Shown here piece after piece: positions 16,315 through 25,004 of a DNA stretch of 64,000 bases. Location: NCBI GenBank assembly GCA_001464335.1, contig LNEV01000003.1, positions 1 through 64,000 of the forward strand. Reading direction: 5' to 3'. The stretch's first letter is position 1; each line of letters opens with the position of its first letter. The stretch is from Rhizobiales bacterium Ga0077545 (GTDB lineage Bacteria; Pseudomonadota; Alphaproteobacteria; Rhizobiales; Methylopilaceae). Below the pieces are notes generated by a model, which had not been told where the DNA came from, made no database searches, and worked only from the letters and a program-made list of their open reading frames with translations. Both the position numbers and the translations under genes were made by a program.

Positions 16315-17750
16315 GCGAGGACCGGCTGGAACAGCTTGTGCCTTTCGTCGGTGGAAAGCCCCTTCCCCCCCGGGAAGCGGGTTTTCCGCTCGTCCGCCCG
16401 GAAGACGGCAAAACGACGGCGTTTCTTGTCGAAGCGGGAGCCGAGGGCGTTGCAGCAGCGGTCGAGAGCGCCAAACCGGCCGCCCGCATCGCGCGCAAGG
16501 CGACATTGCATCAGCGGAGCCAATGGCTGACCGCCGCCGCGAACGCGCTGAAAGAGCAAGCGGACGCGATTGCCGAGCTGATCTCGGAGGATGTCGGCAA
16601 GCCGATCCGTGCGGCGCGTTTTGAGACGCGGCGCGGCGTCGAATTCATCGAAGCCTGCGCGGGAGCGGTCCTGCATCTGTCCGGCGGCGAGGTTGTCCCG
16701 GTCGATGCCGCACCGAACGGTGCAGGCCATTTCGGGTTCACCCGGCGTGTTCCCTACGGCGTGGTCGGTGCCATTACGCCCTTCAACGCGCCGATCAATC
16801 TTCTTGTCCAGAAAGTGGCACCGGCGATCGCGGCCGGCAATGCCGTGGTCGTCAAGCCCGCGCCGGCCGGCACGCGCGCCGCGCTTGCGTTGGCGCAGCT
16901 TTGCCTTGAGGCCGGCTGGCCGGAAGGCCTGTTCAATGTGGTAACAGGCGACCGCGAGACGGCGCTCGCTCTCGCCTCTCATCCGGACGTCGCGCTTGTG
17001 ACGTTCACCGGAGGCACGACGGCGGGCGAGGCACTCGTGCGTGCGGCAGGCGTCAAGAAATTCGTCTCCGAGCTCGGGTCCAACGCGGCCAATATCGTGT
17101 TCAAGGATGCCGACATCGAAGACGCCGCGAAGAAGATCGCGGCGGCGGCCTTCGAGGCAAGCGGGCAGCAATGCATTTCCGCCCAGCGTGTCCTCGTCGA
17201 AAAAGACGTGCTCGATGCCTTCCTCGCCGCCTTCAAGACCGCCGCATCGGCGCTGAAGGTCGGTGCGGCCGGAGATCCGTCCACCGATGTCGGCCCGATG
17301 GTCCATCGGGCATCCGCAGACCGCGTCATGGCGATGAGCAAGGATGCCATCGACCACGGTGCGCGTTACGTGCTCGAACCGGTACAGAATGCGTGCGTGC
17401 TTTCCCCGGCGATCCTGACGGATGTCCCCAAAGAGGCGCGGCTGTGGACCGAGGAAGTGTTCGGCCCCGTTGCCATCGTCGTGCCGTTCGAGGGCATCGA
17501 AGAGGCCCTCGCGCTTGCCAATGACAGCCCGTTCGGGCTTCAGGGCGCCGTCTTTACAACCTCGCTTTCGGCCGCGATGCGCTGTTCGGAAGACTTCGAT
17601 GTCGGCGCGCTCTGGGTCAACGAAGCAAGCCGTTTCCGGCTCGATATGTATCCGTTTGGCGGCATGAAGCTGAGCGGAACGGGCCGCGAGGGCGTGCGCT
17701 ACGCCATCGAGGAAATGGGACAGATAAAGTTCACCGGCCTGAAGGTCTGA
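16311..17750 (+). CDS. NAD(P)-dependent aldehyde dehydrogenase
   Basis: A cytoplasmic ALDH-superfamily enzyme of 479 residues with all catalytic residues visible: N159 (ITPFNAPINLL), the cofactor Lys in VVKPAPAG (K182), the general base E254 (FVSELGSNAANIV) and the nucleophile C288 (ASGQQCISAQRV). The DNA overlaps the dioxygenase gene, so the natural substrate is most likely the muconate-type semialdehyde formed by ring cleavage, oxidised to the dicarboxylate. This would be analogous to 2-aminomuconate or 2-hydroxymuconate semialdehyde dehydrogenases. Sequence reading alone does not separate NAD from NADP preference. It is the second gene of the operon, four bases before the Ntn-hydrolase gene. 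Confidence 0.9.
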   Translation: MSEDRLEQLVPFVGGKPLPPREAGFPLVRPEDGKTTAFLVEAGAEGVAAAVESAKPAARIARKATLHQRSQWLTAAANALKEQADAIAELISEDVGKPIRAARFETRRGVEFIEACAGAVLHLSGGEVVPVDAAPNGAGHFGFTRRVPYGVVGAITPFNAPINLLVQKVAPAIAAGNAVVVKPAPAGTRAALALAQLCLEAGWPEGLFNVVTGDRETALALASHPDVALVTFTGGTTAGEALVRAAGVKKFVSELGSNAANIVFKDADIEDAAKKIAAAAFEASGQQCISAQRVLVEKDVLDAFLAAFKTAASALKVGAAGDPSTDVGPMVHRASADRVMAMSKDAIDHGARYVLEPVQNACVLSPAILTDVPKEARLWTEEVFGPVAIVVPFEGIEEALALANDSPFGLQGAVFTTSLSAAMRCSEDFDVGALWVNEASRFRLDMYPFGGMKLSGTGREGVRYAIEEMGQIKFTGLKV

Positions 17751-17754
17751 GCGG

Positions 17755-19155
17755 ATGTCGGCTTTTGACAGATTAAAGGAGAATGCCGTTGCCGTCGGGC
17801 CGAAGGTCATCTCGGCGGGGCACGCTGCCGCAGCATCGGCGGGCGCAACGGCCTATGCGAAAGGCGGCAATGCCTTCGACGCGGCGCTTGCCGCCTGCTT
17901 CATGGAGCACATCGTGCTGCCGATGAAGTGCGGGCTTGCCGGCGATCTCGTCGCGCTGTTCCGCACCAATGGCGGTGAATTCCAGTCTCTCGTCAGCATC
18001 GGCGCCGGAGCGCGGGGGCTCGCGAAAGGTGCAAGCATCGAGCGCACGGGCCCGAATTCGGTCGGCGTTCCCGGCGCGCCGCACGGTTACGCCATTCTTC
18101 AGGCCTACGGGCGGCTGGCGCTCGGAGACCTCGCGCGGCCCGCGATACGTGCGGCGTCCGAAGGGGTGCCGTGGACGCGCGTTGCCCGTTCCTATGTTGT
18201 CGAAGGCGCGGCGCTTCTCGCGCGCCACAGCCCCTACAATCCTTACGCGCCCGGCGGCCGGATTCCGGAGATCGGTGAAGTCCGTCGTCTGCCGGGGCTT
18301 GGCAGCCTTCTCGAAGCATTTATCGACATGCGCGAGGCCGTTCTCGAAAGCGAGATCGGGGATCGCATCGCCGCACGCGTGCAGGAGCTCGGCGGCTTTC
18401 TCACGCGGGAGGATTTCGCCCAGCGTCCGGGCCGGATCGCCGAAGCCGTGAGCGGAAGCATCGCTGCGGGCCTGACCCTGCGCGTTCCCTCTGCCCCGAC
18501 CCATGGCCCCCAGCTGATCGACATCGCGCGCCGCTTCCTTGCGCGCGAGGCGGATCTTCCGTCCATCGTCCGCGCGGCGCGGGTGGACGCCAAGGCGCGC
18601 GGACGCGAGACCGCCGATGGTGGCACATCCGTGGTGACGGCGGCCGACGACGAGGGCAATGCGGTCGTGATCCTGCATTCGAATTCGTTCCCGCAATTTG
18701 CCTCGGGCGTCGTGCTCGACGACGGCCTTATTCTCAACAACCGCCCCGGCCGCGGTTTCGATCTGCAAGCCCCGCCCGATGCCGCCAATGCGCCGGGCGC
18801 CGGCAAAGTGCCGTGGACGACGCTTCATGCATGGTCGCTGGCTTATGAAAGCGGGGAAACGCTCCTCGGCGCGACGCCGGGCGGCGTCAATCAATTGCCC
18901 TGGAACGCGCAGACCGTCACGGAACTCGCGCGCGGCCCGGACATCGCCGCTGCGATGACCAATCCGCGGTGGTCGCTTGATGCTGAAAACATGTTGTCCG
19001 CCGAGGACGGCGTCGACCCCGCAATTGTTGCGGACAAGCGTATCGAGGCCCTCAGCCTGCGGTCGGCGCAGCAGGTGATCCATCTGGCGAAGAACGGTCC
19101 GCACCGGATCGCGGCCGATCCGCGAACCGGCGCCACCGCAATTTCGGTGTACTGA
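17755..19155 (+). CDS. Gamma-glutamyltransferase-like Ntn hydrolase, cytoplasmic
   Basis: A 466-residue protein of the gamma-glutamyltranspeptidase family. The large-subunit part begins ISAGHAAAASAGATAYAKGG and contains GNAFDAALAACF. The presumed autocleavage nucleophile is in DGGTSVVTAADDEGNAVV near residue 290, where classical enzymes have a TTHF-type motif. GVVLDDGLILNN and the glycine-rich LLGATPGGVNQLPWNAQT follow. It is shorter than typical GGT (about 580) and has no signal peptide, so it should work in the cytoplasm rather than on periplasmic glutathione. Its place between the aldehyde dehydrogenase and the aspartate-dehydrogenase-like gene suggests hydrolysis of an amide or lactam in the pathway. 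A glutathione-related role or an unprocessed paralogue is possible. Confidence 0.8.
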   Translation: MSAFDRLKENAVAVGPKVISAGHAAAASAGATAYAKGGNAFDAALAACFMEHIVLPMKCGLAGDLVALFRTNGGEFQSLVSIGAGARGLAKGASIERTGPNSVGVPGAPHGYAILQAYGRLALGDLARPAIRAASEGVPWTRVARSYVVEGAALLARHSPYNPYAPGGRIPEIGEVRRLPGLGSLLEAFIDMREAVLESEIGDRIAARVQELGGFLTREDFAQRPGRIAEAVSGSIAAGLTLRVPSAPTHGPQLIDIARRFLAREADLPSIVRAARVDAKARGRETADGGTSVVTAADDEGNAVVILHSNSFPQFASGVVLDDGLILNNRPGRGFDLQAPPDAANAPGAGKVPWTTLHAWSLAYESGETLLGATPGGVNQLPWNAQTVTELARGPDIAAAMTNPRWSLDAENMLSAEDGVDPAIVADKRIEALSLRSAQQVIHLAKNGPHRIAADPRTGATAISVY

Positions 19156-19156
19156 T

Positions 19157-19963
19157 ATGAGCATTCTGAAAGTCGGCATCATAGGCTATGGCGCCATTGG
19201 GCCGACACTCCACACGCTTCTGAAAAAGCATGCGCGGAATGTGCAGGTCGTCGCCATCCTCGATCGCGAGGCGTCGGTCGAAGCGGCCCGTGCGCGCGCG
19301 GGCGAAACACCCGTCACCCATCAGCTCGCCGACTTCCTCGCCTTCGAACCTGATATTGTTGTTGAATGCGCGGGCCACGCCGCCCTCCGCGCCCACGGCA
19401 TCGCCGTCCTCGATGGCGGGTGCGACCTGATCGTATCTTCCGTCGGCGCGCTCGCCGACACTGAGATCGAAGCCGCACTGCGCAGCGCCGCCCAGCGCAC
19501 ACGCAACCGGCTTGTGATCCCTTCAGGAGCCGTCGGTGGCCTCGACGCTCTTGCGGCGGCCCGCCCATCCGGCATCGACGAAGTATCGTACACGTCGCGC
19601 AAGAAGCCGATTGCCTGGACCGGTACGCCTGCCGAGAAGATGATCGATCTCTCCGCGATAGCCGAACCGACGCCTTTCTTTTCCGGCAACGCCCGGGAGG
19701 CGTGCCTCACCTTCCCGCAGAACGCAAACGTCGTTGCCGCCATTGCCATTGCCGGCATCGGTTTCGAGAAAACGCGCGTTACCCTGATGGCCGATCCTGA
19801 CACGCCTGGAAATCGCCACGACATTGTCGCTCATGGCACTTTCGGGACCATTTCGAGCTCAGTGGTGACGCGCACTTTGCCTGAAAACCCCAAAACCTCC
19901 ATGCTCGCTCCCTACAGCGTGATGCGGTCCATCCTGAACATGGCCGGACCGGTCATCATCTAA
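19157..19963 (+). CDS. Aspartate dehydrogenase-like oxidoreductase
   Basis: A 268-residue NAD(P)-binding protein of the aspartate dehydrogenase family (NadX/DUF108). The N-terminal Rossmann domain begins VGIIGYGAIGPTLHTLL. The C-terminal domain contains IPSGAVGGLDALAAAR and FPQNANVVAAIAIAGIGF, and ends with the ENPKTSMLAPYSV segment typical of the family. Known members interconvert aspartate and oxaloacetate/iminoaspartate. Here it starts one base after the Ntn-hydrolase gene, inside a ring-cleavage operon, so it probably handles an amino or imino dicarboxylate released from the pathway, perhaps as an imine reductase or deaminating dehydrogenase. A relative is encoded at 47217-48023 in the other catabolic locus. 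The physiological substrate is not established. Confidence 0.83.
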   Translation: MSILKVGIIGYGAIGPTLHTLLKKHARNVQVVAILDREASVEAARARAGETPVTHQLADFLAFEPDIVVECAGHAALRAHGIAVLDGGCDLIVSSVGALADTEIEAALRSAAQRTRNRLVIPSGAVGGLDALAAARPSGIDEVSYTSRKKPIAWTGTPAEKMIDLSAIAEPTPFFSGNAREACLTFPQNANVVAAIAIAGIGFEKTRVTLMADPDTPGNRHDIVAHGTFGTISSSVVTRTLPENPKTSMLAPYSVMRSILNMAGPVII

Positions 19964-19981
19964 AAAGAACCCAGAGAACAC

Positions 19982-21061
19982 GTGAAACCGGCCGATCTCG
20001 ATCTCTCCGTGAACCACCCTGCCCTCGATCAGGCGCGCGGCGACTGGCCAGGTTTCGGTCTGAGCGACGACATCCGGCCGGCCCTCGCTGCCGCTCGCGA
20101 CGCGGGCGAAACCTGTGCGCTGGCGACACTCTTCGATGCGCGTGGCGGCACGCCACGCGGCGTTGGCGCGCAGATGCTGGTGCGGCGCGCCTGCGTCTCA
20201 GGTTTTCTGTCCGGTGGATGCATCGAAGCCGACGTTACCCTCAACGCCCTCGCCGTTCTCGATGGTGGACAAGCCCGCCGTCTCGTCTATGGCGAAGGTG
20301 GACCCATCGACATCCGGCTGCCGTGCGGCGGTTGCGTCAACATACTCGTCGAGAGGATACTGCCGGACGATCCGGCCGTGGGCGAGTTGCTGAAGGCATG
20401 GCATGAACGCCGGCCTGCAATCTGGCTGAGCGATGGCGATGCCCGATCCTGCCAAGACGGCACATCGTCAAACCCCGCGTTTCCGGAAATGGCCGGCATG
20501 TCTGCTGCCGATCCACAAATGACGATCTATCGTCGGTACTTCCCTCAGCCACGGCTGATCGTGTTCGGTTCCGATCCGATGGTTCTCGCCCTGTCCAGCA
20601 TGGCCGCGCAGAGCGGTATCGACACCGCGATCGCGCGCCCGAAAGGCCCACTCGCCGCCCCGCCTGTGGCCGGTATCCGTTATCTTCGCGGCATGCCTGC
20701 CGACAATCTGACGAAGATCGGCGTCGACCGATGGACCGGTATTGTGGTCGCGGCCCACGACGATATCGACGATCGGGACGCGTTGTTCGCGGCCCTGCAG
20801 TCGGACGCGGGCTATGTCGGCCTTCTTGGGGCAAAACGGCATCTGCAGCGCAAGCTTGAGCATCTTCGCCTCAAAGGTGTCGACGACGCTTTTCTTGCGC
20901 GGCTCAGGGCACCTGTCGGACTTCCTGGAGGCGGGCGCTCACCTTGGCAGATTGCCATTTCCATTCTCGCCGAATTCGCACAGTGGTCGAATGCCGAACA
21001 GAATAGTTACGTCGGTGTAGCGCCGCACCTGCCTGATTCAGCTTCCCGCACCGCCAGCTAA
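19982..21061 (+). CDS. XdhC/CoxI-family molybdenum-cofactor maturation protein
   Basis: A 359-residue protein. An N-terminal XdhC_CoxI domain at about 40-110 includes ATLFDARGGTPRGVGAQMLV and FLSGGCIEADVTLNAL. A C-terminal Rossmann-like XdhC_C domain begins near 190 (PRLIVFGSDPMVLALSSMAA) and ends LRAPVGLPGGGRSPWQIAIS. Such proteins bind molybdenum cofactor and insert or sulphurate it in xanthine-dehydrogenase-type hydroxylases; the two hydroxylases nearby are the obvious clients. The start is a GTG at 19982, because no ATG fits the conserved N-terminus. It closes the dioxygenase operon, so enzyme maturation is co-expressed with ring cleavage. Confidence 0.88.
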   Translation: MKPADLDLSVNHPALDQARGDWPGFGLSDDIRPALAAARDAGETCALATLFDARGGTPRGVGAQMLVRRACVSGFLSGGCIEADVTLNALAVLDGGQARRLVYGEGGPIDIRLPCGGCVNILVERILPDDPAVGELLKAWHERRPAIWLSDGDARSCQDGTSSNPAFPEMAGMSAADPQMTIYRRYFPQPRLIVFGSDPMVLALSSMAAQSGIDTAIARPKGPLAAPPVAGIRYLRGMPADNLTKIGVDRWTGIVVAAHDDIDDRDALFAALQSDAGYVGLLGAKRHLQRKLEHLRLKGVDDAFLARLRAPVGLPGGGRSPWQIAISILAEFAQWSNAEQNSYVGVAPHLPDSASRTAS

Positions 21062-21120
21062 CTCCTCGGCTTAAAAACATGCCGCCAAGCGCCGATACAA
21101 TGACCAGCCCTCAAATTTAT

Positions 21121-21134
21121 GTTAGTATACTTAC
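21121..21134. promoter_or_regulatory. Island operator, copy 5 (ridA-like gene)
   Basis: GTTAGTATACTTAC, 13 of 14 matches to the shared palindrome, 20 bases upstream of the RidA-family start codon and overlapping a TATACT that could serve as -10. Confidence 0.75.
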
Positions 21135-21154
21135 ATTATTCAGGAGGTGGCATC

Positions 21155-21619
21155 ATGGTCAGTGTCGAAGACAAACTCGCCGCAATGGGTCTGAAACTGC
21201 CGACGGAAATTCCTCCCGCCGGTAATTACCTGCGTTATTATCAGGCGGGCAATCTGCTGTTCCTGTCCGGCCATTTGCCCGATTCCGATGGCACGCCGCG
21301 CTATATGGGGCGGCTTGGCGAGAACCTCACGACCGAGCAGGGTTACGAGGCGGCGCGGGCGGCAACGCTGAACGCGCTCGGCTCGGTCCGCAACGCAATC
21401 GGCGATTTCGGGCGGGTACGCCATTTCGTGAAGCTGCTCGGCATGGTCAACAGCACGCCGGACTTCATCGAACAGCCGCGCGTCATGAATGGCGCGTCGG
21501 ATCTTCTGGCTGAACTCTTTGGCCCCAAAATCGCGCCGCATGCGCGCTCAGCTGTCGGCATGGCGGTTCTGCCTCGCGGGAACTCGGTCGAGATCGAAAT
21601 GATCCTCGACATCGCCTGA
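21155..21619 (+). CDS. RidA/YjgF-family protein (possible aminomuconate-type deaminase)
   Basis: A 154-residue protein of the RidA superfamily, in the slightly longer branch with an N-terminal helix (SVEDKLAAMGLKLP). The core shows LLFLSGHLPDSDG, and HARSAVGMAVLPRGNSVEIEMIL near the end, with the conserved Arg that contacts imine substrates. RidA proteins hydrolyse enamines/imines to ketones and ammonia; 2-aminomuconate deaminases belong to the same superfamily. The ATG at 21155 has a strong AGGAGG eight bases upstream, and the conserved sequence starts here. It has its own promoter with a palindrome copy, so it is a separate unit of the island regulon. A perfect terminator palindrome follows. 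Assignment as a pathway deaminase is inference from context. Confidence 0.88.
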   Translation: MVSVEDKLAAMGLKLPTEIPPAGNYLRYYQAGNLLFLSGHLPDSDGTPRYMGRLGENLTTEQGYEAARAATLNALGSVRNAIGDFGRVRHFVKLLGMVNSTPDFIEQPRVMNGASDLLAELFGPKIAPHARSAVGMAVLPRGNSVEIEMILDIA

Positions 21620-21631
21620 CGTCGAATGAAT

Positions 21632-21655
21632 GCCCGCGTCGGTACCGACGCGGGC
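21632..21655. terminator. Perfect 24-bp palindrome between convergent genes
   Basis: The 12-base arm GCCCGCGTCGGT is followed directly by its reverse complement. It lies between the RidA-family stop (21619) and the stop of the leftward gene at 21664, so it can terminate both. No U-run follows, which makes it an unusual terminator. Confidence 0.6.
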
Positions 21656-21663
21656 GGTGCATG

Positions 21664-22650
21664 TCAGGTGCGGAACACGCCGCGCTTGCGGCCCTGTGAC
21701 GTGCTCATGAACAACTCTTCGAGCGGAATCTTCCGGCTGATAAGCCCCTGCTCGTGGGAATATCCGACCAGCGTCTCGAAATTGTGCCGGTTACGCTCTC
21801 CAAGTCCGTACTCCCACGGATCCTCGCCGAGAATCTGCTCCTGCTCTTCCCACGCCTCCTGATACCAGGCGAGCGGGACGAGACGCGGATTGCGCATGCG
21901 CTTCATCGCAATCGTCTTCGACCGCTGAAACGCATCGTAGAGGTTCGGCACAATCCAGGGATGTTCCTCGACCAGTTCCTGCTTGAAACCGAGCACGTGC
22001 ATGATCGGGAAGATGCCGGTCTTGGCGTAGTATTTCTCTTCCTCTTCCTTGTAGTTCGGAAACAGGCGCCCGACGCGCGGATCTTTGTTCAAGAAAGGTT
22101 CGATGATGTCGGGATGCAGAAGAGCGTCGATCTCACCCTCGGCCAGCATGGTCTCGATCGATTTGTCCTGCGCAATCTTGGTCAGCTTCAGGCCTTCCGG
22201 AGGCGTGAACTCGATGTCCTCGTCAAGCTCCGCAAACCATTCGATGGATTTGTGCGGCACGCCATAATCGTGTTCGAGAATGCCACGCAGCCACAGGACG
22301 GCGGTCACCTGATAGGATTTCACACCGATCTTCTTTCCGATGAGATCGGTTGGTTTCGAAATACCTTTTGTCGTGTTCGTAAAGATAAAGCCGTGGCGGA
22401 AGCGTCGGTGCAGGAAGACCGGCAGCGCACGGAACGGAAGGTCGCGGTCGCGCGCGACGATGTATGACGAGCCGGAGCATTCCGCGACGTCGTATTCGCG
22501 TCCGCGCAAGAAGCGCCAATGGCGCGTTGCCGAATCCGCCCCCGTCAGAATGTTCAGATCGATACCGTCCGGCTTGACGATGCCTTCCTTAAGCGGGCGT
22601 ATGATTTCGTAATCACCGCAGGCAAGCGTCAGATGCAGTTTCTTGGTCAT
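21664..22650 (-). CDS. Pht5-like decarboxylase / NMT1-type protein, cytoplasmic
   Basis: A 328-residue protein with the periplasmic-binding-protein type II fold of the 4,5-dihydroxyphthalate decarboxylase (Pht5) family. The opening LHLTLACGDYEIIRPLKEGI is followed by VKPDGIDLNIL and EYDVAECSGSSYIVARDRD, typical of that group. There is no signal peptide, which argues for a cytoplasmic enzyme rather than a transport protein. The ATG overlaps the molybdenum-hydroxylase stop (ATGA), so it is translationally coupled and ends a long leftward operon with the TTT transporter. A natural role is to remove a carboxylate from the hydroxylated ring made by the neighbouring enzyme. A binding protein that is not exported remains the alternative. 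Confidence 0.8.
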   Translation of the reverse strand: MTKKLHLTLACGDYEIIRPLKEGIVKPDGIDLNILTGADSATRHWRFLRGREYDVAECSGSSYIVARDRDLPFRALPVFLHRRFRHGFIFTNTTKGISKPTDLIGKKIGVKSYQVTAVLWLRGILEHDYGVPHKSIEWFAELDEDIEFTPPEGLKLTKIAQDKSIETMLAEGEIDALLHPDIIEPFLNKDPRVGRLFPNYKEEEEKYYAKTGIFPIMHVLGFKQELVEEHPWIVPNLYDAFQRSKTIAMKRMRNPRLVPLAWYQEAWEEQEQILGEDPWEYGLGERNRHNFETLVGYSHEQGLISRKIPLEELFMSTSQGRKRGVFRT

Positions 22651-25004
22651 GAGATGGCTTCCCCCCGGGCCGCCATTTCCGCGCGGCCTTTCTGAATGAG
22701 ATTGAACAGAGTTTCCGGAACGATCGGTGTCTGCGAAATGCGTACAGCGAACGGCTTCAGCGCGTCCTCCACCGCTGAGATGATCGCAGCGGCGGCGGGA
22801 ATCGTGCCCGCTTCGCCGACGCCCTTGGCGCCGAGCGGGTTCATCGGAGACGGCGTTTCAAGATAGATGGTTTCGAATCGAGGCAGCTCCGTCGCCGTGA
22901 CAAGGAGGTATTCGGCAAAGGTTGTGGTCAGCGGCTGTCCGGATTCGTCGTATCCCATGACTTCGAACAGCGCATTGCCGATGCCGTGAGCGATGCCGCC
23001 ATGGATCTGCCCGTCGACAATCATCGGATTGATCAGCTTCCCGGAATCGTGCAGCGCGACATAGCGATTGATGGTCACATGTCCGACTTCGACATCCACC
23101 TCGACTTCGACGACATGGCATGCATTCGCGTAGGCGAGCGCATCCGTCTTCCACTGGATGCTGGATTCGAGACCGGGATCCACGTCCGCCGGAAACGCAT
23201 AGCCGGGTGCGCCGCGCAGCCGCGTCGCGACCTCGGCGAGGCTCATACCTCTGTTCGAGTTGCCTTTGACGCGGACGTGACCGCCCGAGAGCTCAAGCTC
23301 CTCTTCCGGAACGTCGAGCATATGGCTCGCCGCCTTGATCGCCTTGGCCGCCACCGCTTTCGAGGCGATATGCACAGACGAGCCTGCCGTCACGAGCTGG
23401 CGGCTCGCAAATCCACCAAGACCAAGCGGCGAGAAAGCCGTGTCTCCCGCGATCACCGTCACCTGCTCGGCTTCGATGCCGAGTTCCTCGGCACAGATCT
23501 GTGCCAGCGCGGTCGCAAGGCCCTGCCCCATCGCGGTCGCGCCCGTAAATACGCTGACACGGCCGGATGGCGCAATACGAACGGTGCCGCTCTCGAACGG
23601 CCCACGCCCGGTTCCCTTGACCGCGTTTGCCATGCCGATACCGATATGGCGGCCTTCGGCCAGTGCCGCAGCCTGCCGCTGCGGAAAGTCAGTCCAGCCC
23701 GCAGCGGCCAGCGCTTCCGCCTGCGAGGCGGGATAGTCGCCGGAATCGTAGACCATAGCAGCGCCCGAACGCGCCTTGAGCGGCTTTGTGTAGGGCATTT
23801 TCGACGGCGGAATGAGATTGCGGGCGCGAACCTCCGCGCGGTCGATGCCAAGCTCTGTCGCAATAAGGTCCATCATGCGCTCCATCGCGAAAGCGGCCTG
23901 AGGATAACCCGCACCTCGCACCGAGGAGACCGGAACCTTGTTGGTGTGCACGATCGAAACATCGACCGAATAGGCCGGAACGATATAGGGACCCGTCGCG
24001 GCCGTCGCCGAATTATAGGGCAGGTTCACGGGCTTCGGGGCGTAGGCTCCCTGATCGTGGATCAGGCTCCCTTTCATCCCGAGCACGCGGCCGTCTGCAT
24101 CCGTGGCGACATCGAGCGACCAGTACTGGTCGCGCTCCTGGATGGCCGCAAGGAAGTTTTCGCGGCGGTCCTCGATCCATTTGAGATTGCGCCCCAGGAT
24201 CGTCGCTGCGGCAGGCAGCGCGAACTCCTCGGGATAGAGACAATATTTTGGGCCGAACCCGCCGCCGACGTCGGGTGTAATAACACGAAGCCGGTTCTCG
24301 TCGAGATCGAGCATCGCAGACAACGCATGAAAGAGATCGTGCGGCATCTGTGTCGAAGACCAGACGCAAAGCGAATTCCCACCGGGCCGAACTTCGACGA
24401 GAACTCCGCGTCCTTCCATCGGATGCCCGCAGCCGCGGTGCTGCAGAAGATCGTCGTGGAAGACATGAGCCGCATCGGAAAAGGCGGCTTCGATATCGCC
24501 GAATTCGACCTTGAGCTTGTTGAGGACATTGGAAGCAAGTTCCGTACGGACGACTGGCGCTCCCACCACCGCTCCCACGCGTGCGTCGGTGACCACCGGT
24601 AGCGTATCGTAATCCACGATCACCGCAGCCACGGCGTCCTCTGCTTCATAACGCGAGTGTGCTACGACCATGGCGATGGGTTCGCCGACATAGGCCACTT
24701 CCTTGTCGGAAAGAACAAAGGGTGTGCTCGAATTCTGCGCCGAGCTCGGGCTCGCCCCCAGCGGCATTCGCAACGACATCAACGCAGGCTTGAGATCTTT
24801 TGCCTGCATCACCGCGTGGACGCCGGGCATGTCTTTGGCGATTTCAACGTCGACACCGATTATACGCGCATGCGCGACGGTGCTTCGCACGAACGCGACG
24901 TGCAGGAGATCCGGCAAAGCGATGTCATCGACAAAACGTCCATTACCCCTCAGCAGCGCCGGATCTTCAATGCGGTGTTTCGGGTGCCCGACAACTCGGC
25001 TCAT
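22647..25004 (-). CDS. Molybdenum hydroxylase large (molybdopterin) subunit, system 1
   Basis: A 785-residue xanthine-dehydrogenase-family catalytic subunit. The N-terminal hammerhead domain (HPKHRIEDPALLRGNGRFVDD) precedes the cofactor-binding part with GGGFGPKYCLYPEE, SSVRGAGYPQAAFAMER, TGATAMGQGLATALAQICAE and GGFASRQLVTAGS. The catalytic Glu is in GVGEAGTIPAAAAI near residue 745. Such enzymes add an oxygen from water next to a ring nitrogen or oxidise aldehydes. It lacks the AYRCSFR loop of true CO dehydrogenase, so hydroxylation of an N-heterocycle is more likely than CO oxidation. The gene order is FAD subunit, 2Fe-2S subunit, then this subunit, all overlapping by one to four bases, with the Pht5-like gene after it. 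Confidence 0.92.
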   Translation of the reverse strand: MSRVVGHPKHRIEDPALLRGNGRFVDDIALPDLLHVAFVRSTVAHARIIGVDVEIAKDMPGVHAVMQAKDLKPALMSLRMPLGASPSSAQNSSTPFVLSDKEVAYVGEPIAMVVAHSRYEAEDAVAAVIVDYDTLPVVTDARVGAVVGAPVVRTELASNVLNKLKVEFGDIEAAFSDAAHVFHDDLLQHRGCGHPMEGRGVLVEVRPGGNSLCVWSSTQMPHDLFHALSAMLDLDENRLRVITPDVGGGFGPKYCLYPEEFALPAAATILGRNLKWIEDRRENFLAAIQERDQYWSLDVATDADGRVLGMKGSLIHDQGAYAPKPVNLPYNSATAATGPYIVPAYSVDVSIVHTNKVPVSSVRGAGYPQAAFAMERMMDLIATELGIDRAEVRARNLIPPSKMPYTKPLKARSGAAMVYDSGDYPASQAEALAAAGWTDFPQRQAAALAEGRHIGIGMANAVKGTGRGPFESGTVRIAPSGRVSVFTGATAMGQGLATALAQICAEELGIEAEQVTVIAGDTAFSPLGLGGFASRQLVTAGSSVHIASKAVAAKAIKAASHMLDVPEEELELSGGHVRVKGNSNRGMSLAEVATRLRGAPGYAFPADVDPGLESSIQWKTDALAYANACHVVEVEVDVEVGHVTINRYVALHDSGKLINPMIVDGQIHGGIAHGIGNALFEVMGYDESGQPLTTTFAEYLLVTATELPRFETIYLETPSPMNPLGAKGVGEAGTIPAAAAIISAVEDALKPFAVRISQTPIVPETLFNLIQKGRAEMAARGEAIS

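Noticed and set aside
11801-21619. Assigning the island to the known nicotinate (nic) pathway
   Set aside because: No NicX-, NicD-, NicE- or NicF-like protein is present; the ring-cleaving enzyme is LigB-type, so only the general logic is shared.
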